Assembly: GCF_050436995.1 (NCBI RefSeq)
Contig: NC_134757.1
Span: 12,908,501 to 12,972,500, forward strand
Length of the DNA: 64,000 nucleotides
From: Anticarsia gemmatalis
Lineage: Eukaryota > Arthropoda > Insecta > Lepidoptera > Erebidae
Direction: 5' to 3'
The position numbers were made by a program, and so were the translations under genes. Positions 20,675 to 35,600 of the stretch are shown here, piece after piece (position 1 is the first letter of the stretch; each line of letters opens with the position of its first letter). The notes under the pieces were generated by a model. That model saw only the letters and a list, made by a program, of their open reading frames with translations, did no database searches and was not told where the DNA came from.

Positions 20675-23600
20675 GTAAGTATTTCGCTGAATTTTTTTTT
20701 TCGTAGTTTTTTTTCTTAAGAAAGGTGAGTTCAGTATCGGTTAATTTTAAAATGGTTGTTTTTTGAAAACAATCAAAGTTAAATGTTTTTGAGATAAATT
20801 AGTCCAAAGTCCGATTTCCGAGTCCAAAAAACAAAAAATTTAAAAAAGAATATCAACAGCACTTAGAAATTTTGCTATAGCCTTGAAAAATTAAAATAAA
20901 GAAAAAGACTTAAGTCAAGTAAAAGCAATACTTAAAAAAATATTAAGTAGACCTCGTAATTTCCAAAATGCTTAAAAAAATTCTACACCCATAATAAAGT
21001 CACAGTAGGACTGTATTGCTGCATAAAATTATACAATCGAAGTGAAGAAACGGTGTTACTAAACTATCTATTTTCGAGCATATTGTCGTGTTTGTGATAC
21101 ACCGAATTTCATAATCGAAATCTTGGCTGACATCCAAAGAAAAAGTCCCGTTAATTAGTAGCTGGAACCGAAAAGATTATCTACGAAGTATTAATCCGCC
21201 TTAAAAAATTATGAAAATCTTCCTAAAATGTACTTTGAACGTACGTTTTTAATCTTCTTAAATGTACATATGATAACTTTTATATATGTTATGCTATATT
21301 TTACTATGTATTGCAACAGGTTGGTGTTCGTATTTTCATTAGAATCTAAGATGCCGAAGTTAGTAAACTAATAAGTGTATGTTATTACATTGAATAAGGT
21401 CATGGGAAAATTCTGCTTCTTGTTTATATCAATAATGTTTATTATACACAAATAAACAAATTAACTTTGTATTTGTTCAAGATTAGATTGTGTCCTGTTG
21501 AAATTTAGATTCAAGAAAATATAATTACATACAAAAGACAATATTCTTAGTAATTTCGGATAACATTGTTTACCGAACTCATTAAAAATACTTTATTCAC
21601 CTGTCAAACTGGGGCTTTGACAAGTTTCAAACACGGGCTTATTAAAATTAAGCTCTTAATTTATTAGAGCCCAGTCTTTTAACCCTACTCTTCTCTATTA
21701 ACCCTACTTCCATAAAGCCGAAAGCAAGAAAAAAATGCCTGAAAGGATCAGGGTCGTCGCTAAATCAAAATCAAATCATTTCTTCATTTAAGTCAAATGC
21801 TGACACTTATGATAGTAAATTATATAGAGAGTGATGTTACCGCCAGTTCGAAAGGTAGGGCCAATGAGAAGAGCTGGCAAGAAACTCACAGCTGCTCTTT
21901 TCAAATCGAGATTCCCACTCTATTTACATACTTTCACAATATTCATCAAAGCTACTATAAAAATAAATATTTTTCTTACTTTTTTCAAGATCATTCGTAT
22001 TCTAACATTGTTGGTATTCCTCCACAGCTGGTCTGGGAGTGCGTCACGCGCAGGCGGTGCTGCTGTTCTTCGGGATGCTGTTCGCGTTCAGCATGAGAGT
22101 CAACATAAGCATGGCCATCGTCGATATGACTAATCCAGATAATAATAACAGAGTGAGTACGAAAAGTCTTAAAAAACAAACATAAACCAAAGTCATCAAA
22201 CCAAGACACAAAAAAATGTACATACTTTCTCGAACACCCGGTTACTGAGGTACTTTAAAAAAAAAGTTCTGAGGTACTTAGCGGTAGTTTATATATTCAA
22301 TATCTATACTTATAAAAAATAAATGTAACCCATGTCCCACTGCTGGGCAAGGGTCTCCTCCCGTAATGAGGGAGGGGTTAGGCCTTGAGTCCACCACGCT
22401 GGCCAAGTGCGGGTTGGGGACTTTGCATGCCCTCAATAAATGTATGAAACAAATTTTAGGCATGCAAGGTTTCCTCACGATGTTTTCCTTCACCGTTGGA
22501 GCATGTGACAATTATTTCTAATACACACAGAACTTCGAAAAGTCATTGGTGTGTTGCCTTGGGTTCGAACCTGCGACCACTTGCGAGGGAGGTGTCAACT
22601 TATACCACTCGGCTATCTATACTTATACTTATATACTTATCTATACTAATATTATAAAGCTGAAGAGTTTGTTTGTTTGATTGTTTGTTAGTTTGTTTGA
22701 ACGCGCTAATCTCAGGAACTACCGGTCCGATTTGAAAAAAATCTTTCAGTATTAGATAGCCTATTTATCGAGGAAGGCTATAAGCTATATAGTATCACGC
22801 TATGGTCATTAAGAGTGGAGTAGCAACGAAAAATTTTACAAAAACGGGGAAAATTTTGACCCATTCTCTCAGGTGACGCAAGCGAAGTTGCGCGGGTCAG
22901 CTAGTATTTTATAAAATGACAGTTTGAATACATAAACTAGCTAAATGTGCCTCGGAAACTAGTCATTTATAAACATACACTCCTTGAAACATGTGATTCT
23001 TTACCAGAAGAGAGTTTAGTCTTTACCAAATTGCTTTTTCATTTACGATCAAGGTTTACTAAACCTCTGTAGAAAATGGACAATCAACGTGTAATTATGC
23101 ATCGAACATAGTATTTGGTTTGTGTAAAAATAGCTAAAGAAACCAAACTTATTGTTAACATCTCCTCAAACAATTATATTCTCATGAAAATTTACTCCAT
23201 GACTTGTTATAAATTAAAGTAAGTGACTATTACATTCCTTTGTGTTCACAATCACTGACACTATATTCTTTCCAAAACAAAATTATTATCACTTGTCTCA
23301 ATTCATATAATTTTTATTAAGACGCTATCTAATTTTATTCACAAGTTCATTATGAAAGAAATATACTATCTTTAAAACTGGTCGATTTTGGTTGCGGGAT
23401 TGACCTTTGTATGAAAAAAACCCTTATCAAAATAATGTCAATTAATTGGATCGTAAAATTAGTAAAGATAATGATATCTTAATACCTACGAATTTGAAAT
23501 ATAAACATTGAGAAGTACGTTCTAAATTGAGCCTTGTGTGACAAGGAATAAAGGGAATGTTGCCTTGAAATATGTTATGTAAATATAACTGTGCTTGGAT

Positions 23601-26600
23601 TGCAAAATATTATTTAATATGAATACATAAACTTGTATTTTATGTTTGTTAAAAGTAATAAGAGTCATTATTATCATATTAAAACAACGAAATATTTCTT
23701 GTGCTTTATTATACATCAAAAGCAGCGACCAGTACCTCGATTTTCTACCTCTATCGACTACCGACAACCGCCTAGCTATCGAAAAGTTCGGTTGTCGGTA
23801 GTCGATAGTAGTAGAGAATCGAGGCACTGTAGCTCAATTCTCTATTGCTATCGACTACCGACAACCGACCTGTCATCGAGAAATTTTGTATGAAAATCTG
23901 ATCAGCGCCTCTGACGGGCGTCGCAGAAACTTTTTTGGCAGTACATGCTAAATGTCAAAATTTCGATAGCTAGCCGGTTGTCGGTAGTCGATAGTGGTAC
24001 AGAATCGGGGTACAGTAGCGCAATTTCTATGACAGATATTGTATCACTAACTATCGGCAAATTTTGTTTGAAAACTTATTGAACGCCTGTAACGAATAGC
24101 GTAAGAACTATTCTCAGAACATCATAAGTATCAAACTTCTGATTTTCTATAGTCCCGATAGTAGAAAATTATGTTACTGCGCAATAGTGCGCAAGTCCCA
24201 TTATAATAATATAACGTACTATATTTGACAGCACTTATTAAGTCGCAATAACCCTAAGCCAAAAGCATTAAACTTGCAATCGATGAGTCGTGGGTTCGTA
24301 TCCCACTAATACAAGCCTTCGATGCTAGTAGATTCCTAATTATCTGCTACATTTACAGAAACAAAACTGAAACGTTATTTGCTTGAGTATTGTGTTATTA
24401 CCCTGTTTGTATTAGTTTCACAATTAAATTGCAACACAAGAAACAACCCTTGCACTGAAAACGTGACAAAGTTATCTGAGTGCAGCTATAACTAAGAGCT
24501 TGTATAAACACACGTGACTTGAGTCATCGCAGCTTTACTGCAGATTTGAACGGAAGAATTGTATTAATGATAATAGATCGAGAACTTATTCTTTTTAACG
24601 AGAGATTGTGAATTCCTTTTAAAGAAAAATGTTTAACGATTTCTTTTACGAAATTTTGAGTTAGATCGAATGTAGCAATAATTACTACAGTAATGGGTTT
24701 TTAACTAGGATATATTATTGAAAATCACAAAGCAGACAAATTAAAAGTTTCGTTAAATGTAAAATGTTGTGTGATCATGTGTTGTTACTAAAGATTTCTT
24801 GACGTTTAGTCACAGGCTTCCCTGCTATTAGTTGCATTGACATCAGAAGAAATCTAGTAACAAACTTACGGCCAGTCTGCATTAATTTTAAAGTTGTACT
24901 AAATTGAAAACAGGAAAATCTTTACTTGTTTACATACAATATTATGCTTTCCATGTCTCATAATGCACACGTTTCAGTACATATTATTAGCACAGTGCGT
25001 GTTCGTCGACAAGGCGAAACACGCGAGTTAGAACAACAAGTCAGGGGTCAAAACCGTGCTACTTTATAGCAAATAAACGTGCTTTACAATGTGCTAGCTT
25101 GTTTATTTCCGGTACATACTAGGTACTAGTGCATCAATTTTATTATGTTCCTGAGCTACTTCTACTTCTTGTGTACAAATTAAATATAGTAAACTATTAA
25201 CATTTTTTGAATTTTGACACAAAATAAATTAAATTTAACCCATGTCCCGCTGCTGGGCAAGGGTCCGTTACCGGAATGAGGGAGGTGCTAGGCTAGAACT
25301 TTCGTACCAATTACATATTTTTATAATCCAATAGCTCAACAAAAACCGCTTTTCACTTGATTCTTTAAAACAAAAAATGGCTTCATAAAAGCTACTTTCA
25401 CGATCAAAACTACTGTAATTAAACATTACCCTACAAACATGCTTACACAATACAATATTTCAATATTATAACCAAACCCTGAAGCCAAAATACCATTTCA
25501 AACGCATAACTCCCATGTCAAAATAAATTGAATATAACCCTAACACCATCTATGTTTGCCGTATTCAAATCAAACGGGCCCTTTTGATCAAGGGTCAAAG
25601 CTACCACCGCAATGTAATCGTATCGCTATTGAATTGACAAGTAAATACCAGTTGTGGGCTGAACCGACCACTGGAAATGCTGACTTTGAGGGGTTAGTGG
25701 GATTATTTGAAGGTGTGATTGTATTGTTATGGTAAGATGTTAGGTAATGTGAAGGAATAATGACGGGCACAGGAGACATTTACACGAAGTCACGGTACTG
25801 AATGCCCTATATGATACTGGATTGAGAGCTAAAGCCTTGTATCATTACAGCAGCTTTCATAATGGCAATATTTGTCTTGAATCCGAAAGGCGGTTGCAGC
25901 CCATTGTCACATAACTGTTACATTTTTGCTACGTTTTTTTTTTCAAAGAAGTTAGTGAGGTTGAAGCGCACTAAAACGGTTGCTTTAGGAAATAGCGTTA
26001 AATACAGCTACTCTTATGAGTGGGGTTGTCCTTACGCATTGACTTTCTATTTGACATATTTCTGGATCAATCAATTCATCACACTTCAGACAATTTACTC
26101 AAAATTTTTAATGATGCTCGTCCCAAATAAGCAGATAGATTCGTTACATTGCGGACGTTTTAGTTTTATTGTTATATTTTTGGATAGAGGAGTGTCAATA
26201 TCTGTGTTATCAACGACGTCACTTGCCTTCCGGGGGGCTTGACAGATAACCATAACGAAGAATAAGAATGATGCAATTGGTAAGAAATACACTTTTGTAA
26301 TTAAATAAGATATAATAAATAATATTATATTATTATATAATTATTATGATATATAAGATTACGTTAAAAATAGGCTTACCCCTATATTTTCGAATCCTGT
26401 GTGACTTTTCAAACCAATTCCGTTTTAAAGGCCTTTTTACATGTCATAGACAGAAATTCGAAATCAGTATAAAAGTTGTGGAGGTGATTGTGTTAGATTA
26501 AATCAAATCTTCGTTTCATTTATTTATAATACTATGACATTAGTACAGTAATTTGACAAACACAGTCTTATAATTACCTATTGTCTTATTCATATCATCA

Positions 26601-29600
26601 TCATTGGCCTGAATACATCTATTGCAGATGATTAAGGTGGCGTCAGGTAGAATTCGTGCACTTTTTTTCGTGGCTGAAAATAATATATTATGTTAATTAG
26701 TAGAAAATTTATATTTTCATAAATCTGTTTACCACACGGACACTAAACAAACCAAGTTATCACAGTTCAATCACCAACACATGTTAAGATTTATTTCCTC
26801 GTCCACTATCTATAGTCCTACTTCCATTGCGTATTTACTTCACCAATATAGGTCGATTCCGCCTATAAACACAGAAATGAATGGAAAGTTTATCGGAGAA
26901 GTGTGTCGTCAACGTCATTGTAGGTCCCCGCCCACTTTGATACCGATATAAGACCTAATACGTCATGTGTTATCGGAAACTAAAGTGTTGCATATTTGTA
27001 TGTATGTATGTATGTATGTTTGTTATCTGAGACACGTTTGTAAACATCGATAGGTCATGTTAATGCGTCTAAATGATTTGTTTGATTGAAGTGTTGTGAC
27101 AGACTTCATAACGCATTTTTTTAAAGAGACTTATTACGACAATTCCGAAACTGCTTTTATCAACATGCAAATTCTACGATTATTTTTTTTTTTTAATGCC
27201 GACTAGTGTTATAGACGATTTTTTACTGTTTGACAGTACCTTAGGGCGATTCTCTTGTCAAAAACAAAGAGCGATCAGATTTCCATCAAACTGACCAAGT
27301 GGTCATGAACTTTGGCATTCCTTCAAGATCTACCTCTACTTACTAATTGATTATTATACAATACTTCTACACAGATTTTCTCCACCGTAAAATTAAGCTA
27401 CAAAATATTTCTTATACACCTACCTTGAAATGCTTTGGGTTAAAACTCTCAACCACAAGCGTAGGCGTCGAATGCTCATACCTCCCACACAAACCATCGC
27501 TGCTAAATATAGAATACTAATTAAAAAGCGCCAATACCTATTTAGATGTTAATTATAATTAAAAAATAAGGGATAATGAACTGTATTACCATACTGTTCC
27601 GACGGTAAAATGAATACTACTAATATTATAAATGCGAAAGTTTGTGAGTATGTATGGATGTTTGTGACTCTTTCACGCAAATACTACTGAACCGATTACA
27701 ATGAAATTTAGTATGTAGGCAGCTGAAGGCCCAGAATAACGCCTAGGCTACTTTTTATTCCGGAGTTCCCGAGGAATCGTGATTTACACGGGAAGGGTTT
27801 CCACGCGGACGAAGTCGCGGGCGGCCTCTAGTACGCTATATATTTACCATTATCTGACCACACTGACGATAATTAGTACAAAAGAGGAATATTTTTGGAA
27901 AATGTTAATATGTAAGGCCTTGTTAATGTGATATAATTTACATAAAGCCAAAATTGGGTAACATAATGATACAAAGATAAGGTTTATTTTCAGGAACCTC
28001 GCTTTGAAAGCTTTGTACGCAATATTGGTAAAATGTACGTAATTTTTAGAGATTTTAGTAATCAAATATATTTTTACATAATTTAAATTTAAAATGTTTC
28101 AGGCGTTACATTACGCGAATATACATATATTAGTTAAAGTATTTACTAAAGATGCAACTCTTTAAAAAAAGTAAAGGGTATCAGGCAAAAAAAACAAATA
28201 ATCGCCGTGTAAACAAAAAAACAACGTGTCTACAAAAAAAGTGCCTATTGACTGCTATTTTGCAGCAAACAATACATAAAACGTCTTTTTACTGGATCTA
28301 AAATCTTCAAATTCAAATGTCTTTATTGCTAAAATTGTGGTAATACAATAAATGTGATCTTATAAGCACGAAGTACAGCAGAATTTACCTCACAAGGCAT
28401 GCAATAGCTTATAATTATTAATTTTTAGGAAATATTATCGCATACACAATAATAATTATAGGTATTATTGTATATAAAACCTTGTCAAATTACATAACGA
28501 CATTACATAGCAACTTTGACCATCAAATCCTGTGAAAATGTACTAATTATGCACAAACTGATATAATACCCAGTCATTGAGTTCACGCACTATCTGCCGC
28601 TAACGCAAAGCTATCTAGTTTATTACTAAGATATTATGTGACCTCAGTTTATCGTACAAAAGAATTTAATTAATAGTCGCTGGTGGTGGAAAGTTTCTTA
28701 GAGGTTGAATGTGTGTGAACACCTATTGTGGAATCTTTGTACATGTATTTCTAGTCATAAAATCATTATTTTGTTACACAGCACTAGATTCTATAAGAAA
28801 TTATTGAATTAGATAAATAATCTATGAATGGGTCCATTGTAGTCAGCTATTCGCAAATGATTATATGCTTTATGTTACTTTTTAAGATCTTATTCTAAGC
28901 TGTAGAAAGTTAACTTACAAATAATTGCTTTAAAACCTTAAAGAACTTATCCATATAACACCTAACTAATTTTTGTTATAACGAAAGTAGTAACTAGGTA
29001 GAAAAACTATCCTTTATATCTATCCTATATAAACTATCTCTTTACTGATCTTTTACACAGTAAAGGCTGTTCTTGAACTAAGATAATAATATGAACAAAT
29101 TAAGAAAAGGAAAATTTTGCTCCAAGTACAAACAATAATTGTATTTTTTGCTTCTTATTAAGTGGAATTCACTCGAATTATTTTTAGATCTCTCATTGAA
29201 ACAAGTTCGTTTCCCTTTCACCAAATGTTCCCATTAAGTCGTAAATACTTTTGTAATAAGGGTTCTTATTTCTTCTACGCCTTCATTAACTTTCCCAACA
29301 ATTGTTTGTAAGAAAATTAATTTTGGCCTTTGTTGCGCCTTTGTTATTTGTAACCAGGGATTTGGTTGCTGATGTGGAAAATAAATTGGGCCTGGAAGCA
29401 AAGATGTTTTTTAGAAACCGGTTTGTGGTACTCAAATAAGATGTTCTGATAGGTTTTTTTATCACATCTATAGCTTTGGTAATTATGTAATTTATATTCC
29501 TTAAATACATATGGAAGTACTGAATCTGACTAGACTAACAGAAAGTCTAATTATAGAGTAACACCTGCCACTTTATTAAGGCCGATAGGCTGTAGCTCCA

Positions 29601-32600
29601 CGTAATATACTGGTATTCAGTTGCATCCAGTGAGACTGGAAGCCGACTTCAACATAGTTGGAAGTGAGGCTTTATTTTAAAGGTCTAATCACAGAAACTA
29701 TACAGAAAAAATGATTTTTTTATTTACTCCGGGAAGTTTTATTAACAGTTCTCACTTAACATAGTATTTTAAAAAATCTATCTCAAAAGCCTTTGTTTTT
29801 TGTTCATGATTCCAACTTAATCCATTACTCTTGCCTTCCAGCACTTCGAGTGGTCTCACAGCGTTCAAGCCGTCATCCTGTCCTCGTTCTTCTGGGGCTA
29901 CGTGGTCCTGCAAGTCCCTGCTGGAGAGCTCGCCAGGAGGTTCGGCGGCAAGGTGCTGTTCACCATCTCCGTCACTGTCAACTCCTTATTGTCATTGATT
30001 ATGCCGTTGGCTGCTAGTTTTGTAAGTATTTTAAAATATATTTTATTTGTAAAAAAATGTAAAAATAAGTTAAACTAGTTACTGTTCCATAAGTTCTAGT
30101 AACATTAGTAGTCTTCTTTATAAGATATAAGTTTGGAATGCGTCCATCTGGCTGGCAGTTTGTAAACTGCATTTCAATTTTATAGCAGTGTTTAAAGGTA
30201 AACCGTAGGCAGGTCATAAATCTTATGCTTAAAGATCTTAAGAAAGGCAGTTAGGCATATATTTGTAAACCAGCGTGGCTGTATGAATGTTAATAAAGTA
30301 TTCTATTTCAAAATAGATTTTGACGACACTAGCAACTACTTTACGGGAACAAGCAAACCAAAAACTGCCTTATTTAAAAACAACACAAGTATTCAGCAAA
30401 GCATGTATCTATTCTACTTATTAATATAACAAGCAAACAGTCAATAATATGTAACAACGAGACTACACTCCAGATCCAATTAATAATAAGCCCATTGAGC
30501 TACGAGGAAATGTTCCCCACAGACTGATTTTACCATCGAACTACATTTTCAACATAGAGTAGCCATTTTACTTGATCGAGTGCATACTAAGCAACTAGAT
30601 TGTTGGTCCTCATATCAGCTTGTACTCGACGATGCTCTCAATGCTAATACCAATTAACATCACAATACAACACACAATTTCAACCCTATGCCTTAAAACA
30701 TAAGGTGCAAAATTCTCTGGACAAAAATTGAATCTATTAGAATCAGCAAGTAAGGTAAAATGGAGTATGGATGAGAATATCGGAGGCTAGACTGGTTTGT
30801 TGTTATTTATTGGCTTATAAATTGTGAGCTTATCATTATTTGCAGCTTCAGATCTTTTTAAAGAATATACCAAAATAGCTGATTTATTTCAATGGAAACC
30901 AGGTTTATTAATTCATAAATCAAGAAATGTTTTAAAGTCGTTTTTTACGAATATGAATTTACTTATGAAAAGGAAAAATTATATGAAACTTAATTGTAGC
31001 AAATTAGAGTACTGCTAATTAAAACGTGTGTTTTCATTGCTCTCCGAGTCTTTGCAGTCAAATTCAGCAGGTAGTTAACTATATGACCACTTATTCTTTT
31101 GTTCCAATAGCGAGCAAGTCTTGACTTTAAGTATGCTTTGACTTAAAGATTTTCATACTAATTTGAAACTTATCAACGCTGATCCATAAAAACCACACTC
31201 ATCGTAAAAATGGAGCAATCTAAAAACATAAACATATCAATAATGTGCCTTCTTTCCCCCCAGGGTGGATGGAGGTTCGTGTGCATATGCCGAGTGTTAC
31301 AAGGCCTGACTCAGGCGTTCATATACCCCGGCACGCATCATCTTGTTAGTCAATGGATGCCACAGCAAGAGAAAGGACTACTATCTACTATTGTTTATGC
31401 TGGTAAGATAATCAGATTAAATGCTTTAATATTTGAGACGAAGAGGGAAACATCTCTTGTAGAATTTGAGAAAAAAATATGATCGTATTTAATTAACAGT
31501 TTGATAGTAAATCATTGAAGATATACGAATACCCACTATTGAGCAGCAAGTGATTGGTCATAGAGATTGCTTTAAAAAGCAATAGTTCTTTCATACGCTA
31601 AGTTGATCAATTTCCATACAAAGTTGATTGATAGGTATTTGTTTGTAGATAGTGAATATTGCCTGAAATTATTTTATGGCGTAGAGTTAAACACTTTTGT
31701 TTAGTTGTTTTACACTTTTCTATTCTAAAAAAGTAATAGCAAAGGTCATTGTTTTAATTTATTTCAAATTAACAATGTAATATAATGAGTAATCACGCTG
31801 CATTTTGGTTTATTTTCCAATTAACACGTTAATTTTAACAAAAGCTTAACCATTATTTCCACGAGCGAGTGACGAAAGTAACAGACAATTAAAACACCTT
31901 CAATTAATCCAAGTCATTAGGTTAACAGCTTCCTGGGTTCGGGTCCCGGCTGAAAATTATTCGTTCGAAAAATCGCTAATTGTGCAGAACTAAACTGTGT
32001 GAAAGGTGGTAATGGCTTCACGTTTACGAAACTTAGATCAAGATTTACTTTTTGTAGACATTTTGATTATGTTTAAGTTTCCATTAAATTATTTCATTTG
32101 TTTATCTTTTGTATATTATACCTATCGAAAGTTTTCTCATATCGTATGCGGCACAGAGATCTTGACTCACGTCTTCAAAAAGCAATATGGTATTCTTACC
32201 GTTATTTTCAATCGCGATTAAGACCCGTTATATCATAATATTAAGCAATAAGTAGGATCCAAATTAATCCAAACTCGATACACTTATATCGAATTTGTAT
32301 TCTACTCAAAACACGATCATTTCTACCTACTGGTAGCAATTTATATCCTGAGGTAATTGTTAGTATAACAAAAAAAACTTTTCCAGAAGAGGAATTCTGA
32401 ATTTACAATAAAGATTGTCATGAGTTTAGTCTGAAAAAAAAACACTGCACTAATAAAACTTTCCTGAATTACGTCACTATCACGTTTTTTCACATTTGCC
32501 TGGTCTTCCACAGGAGGTCAATTCGGCATCGCTCTCCAACTCATAGCGTCAGGCTTCATCGCCACGTCATGGGGCTGGCAGGCGATATTCTACACCAACG

Positions 32601-35600
32601 GTACCCTCGGTCTACTCTGGGCTATCACGTACACCATCTTCGGAGCTGACTCCCCCGAGTCTTCCAAGTTCATTAGCCCTGAGGAAGTTCTGTATATCCA
32701 GAAGTCACTCGGAAGAGACGGAGAACAGAAGGTATGGTTTTTGAAGGTTTCTTACGTTAAGCAATGTAGGTGAGGAAAAAATTGGGAGTCGTTAATTTAT
32801 TTTTTAAATCCTGCAGAAGAAAATGACGACGACTAGCGCGACGAATACGAATGTAAAATGCTAAAGGTTTTTATAACATTAAGATATAGCTCGTTAAATC
32901 TATTTAATTATATGTATATTTTTTAATATTATGTAATATTTATTGAACTTTGGAAATTGCATTAAGCAATATTTTCCACGAGATTTTATACTTCCATAAA
33001 GTCAAATGGTACTCCTAACTTGAAAACAACTTCCAAATGAATACTTTTGTTCTTAATAAGTATCATTGAAGTCTGTTATACTTATATTTTCTTATTACAA
33101 CTTCTAGGAAAACAGTTCCCATAACAAACTTAACTAAAAAACAAATTTTCTTAATATTCGCTATGCTCTTTGTCCGTTCAAACTTTTTGTTCCCATTTTC
33201 TTCAAATAATAACGGTAATATGAAACGTTTTTAATATTCCAGCGACGTCTGATCTTTGCCTAATCAAGTTTCATTAATTTTATATACCTATAGGAGCCTA
33301 TTGGGATTTCTTTGGCGGACTTTATGAAATACCTTCTAAAAATATCGCTTTGAAGCTTAAATTTTTTATTTAGTTCTTAAGCACTTATAATGAGGTACTA
33401 TTTATAGCAAAAATTCCGTTTGATTTAACTGATACCATTCATTTATTTGCGTCTGTAAAATCTTCACGCATTTATTTGTATTTTTCATGTTATTCACGAT
33501 ATTTCAGAAAACGAGTAATATATTATATTGTTTGTACATTAATCAAGTTAATTCAGAGTTTCTTAGAGTCGATTTCAAAATCGAGATATCATAAGATTCT
33601 TATCATAGAACAATCATCAAAACATCTTTATCATTATGAACAGTACTAACCAGACTTTTTCTTTCCAGACCTACCCGACGCCGTGGTCTAAGATCCTAAC
33701 ATCGTTACCATTCTGGGCGGTGATCGCAGCTCACTGCGGACAGAACTGGGGCTTCTTCACACTCATGACTGAGATGCCTACCTACATGTCTAAAGTGTTG
33801 GGTGTTGATCTCAAGAGCGTAAGTAAAACTCTTCATTATTTTCTGCGTTAGGTTCGTTAAGCAGATGTAGTGATGTGAAAAGTATCATTTGTTATTTTAA
33901 CTGTTCTGCGTTATTGGTTATGATGATGTAACTTGTAGAAGGCAGTCTAGCGTGTAGCTTGGCAATGCAACTAATTGGTTTGTGCAGTCGTCAATGCTAG
34001 TTCTACATTCGTGTTAAAAAAGTAGTATATTGGATTGACCTTGAAACTGCTAGGAGTATATCCATACACGTGGCCCATGAGAATATCCTATTAATATATC
34101 AAAATGGGGTCCATCAAAATTGTTCTTAGTTTCTAAGATAACTTTTGTTTAAACGCACCTTTTCATAATATATATTGTTTTCTTGTTAATTTCAGAATGG
34201 AATACTATCATCTCTGCCATACCTCGCTATGTACTTGCTCAGCTTCGTGATGGGAGGCATGACTGACCTCATCGTCAACAAGAAATGGCTATCCGTTACA
34301 AACACTAGGAAACTTTTTAACTCAATAGGTAAGTACGAAAAAATTTGCGTCGGGATTTAAAAATAACTGACAAAAAAGGGTGCCGCGACTGATGAACGAG
34401 CAGTAGATTGAGAGCTACCTTTGAATTTGTTCGGTCAATTGACATTTGGTACGTTTTAGTAAGTTCTAACCAAAAACTAAAATTTAAAATATAAAATTTT
34501 GACTGAGGTAAAACAGCCTGTAAAAGATTGATATTGGTGACTGTCCTTGCACAAAAATTTCAGCAGTCAACAAATTACTTCATTGGACCTGTTATCTTTG
34601 CCTCTAGATTGCCCACAATCTAATAATTTCTAAGGACTGACAATGTAATGTCATTTTAAAACTTTGTTTTTCAATTGTTTTCTAAAACATTCTTGTGTTC
34701 CAGGTCTCTGGGGTCCAGCTATAGCGCTGATAGGGCTGTCGTACGCGCCTGAAGGCAACAAAGAGTTTGCCGTAGTTATGCTCACGTGTGCAGTCGGTAT
34801 CAACGCGGGTCAATACGCCGGGTATATGGTGAGAATAAGATCTTATTATTTTGTTGTTTGTCTCTTGCAGTTTTTTTTAATGTTATAGAACCAGGGTAAG
34901 ACTTAAACTTTGTTAATAAAAGCGGTATAATGTATTTTTTTATATTGTAATAATTCATTCATATACGAATGAATGAATTGTAATAATAATTAATATTCGT
35001 CATCGTCATAGCAATGAATATTCGTCTCCAAATGACTGACTACATTATAATGAAGTCATAGACAAAGACGTAAAAAAATGGTTTGATTTTGTGAAGACCT
35101 ATGACGTGCTACTTAGTAATAGCATTATACGGCAAGAAAATCACAATTTTATCTCATTTTTTTAAAAGGCAAAGTTTGCCAACTTTGACAGTACTGGAAA
35201 ACAAAAGCGTTTAAAAATACGAGTCAAAACACGCTATAAATCAAAAATAAACGTTGGCTAGACAAAGACCGGTCAATTTAAAAGCCATTACTATAGTAGT
35301 CGAGTTGCTGGCTCCTAGACTAGTTTGATAAATGAAGTGAAGCGAGCAATATATCACTTGACGTTGGACGATGCAAACATTGTCAGCTGTGTTGGAGAAA
35401 TTACTTTAATTTGTTGCGAAAATAATACTTTACCGTTTTTGTGTCTGGGAAGGAAGTGCAATGGAATGTTAATAATGAATCTGTTAGATATGATAAATAA
35501 ATATATTATATAAATGGTAAATAATAACGAATTTCTTTCTAAGTCGTGTTATTCAAACTAAGAAAGACTTTTTCTTTGCTCGTAAAACTGTACACGCAAA

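Noticed and set aside
25862..26242. 126-codon plus-strand frame in intron 2
   Set aside because: No recognisable domain and no splice context; opposite strand of the weak secreted-peptide frame.
31905..31985. SINE head in intron 4
   Set aside because: Only a B-box-like GGGTTCGGGTCCC was seen; no A box or body.
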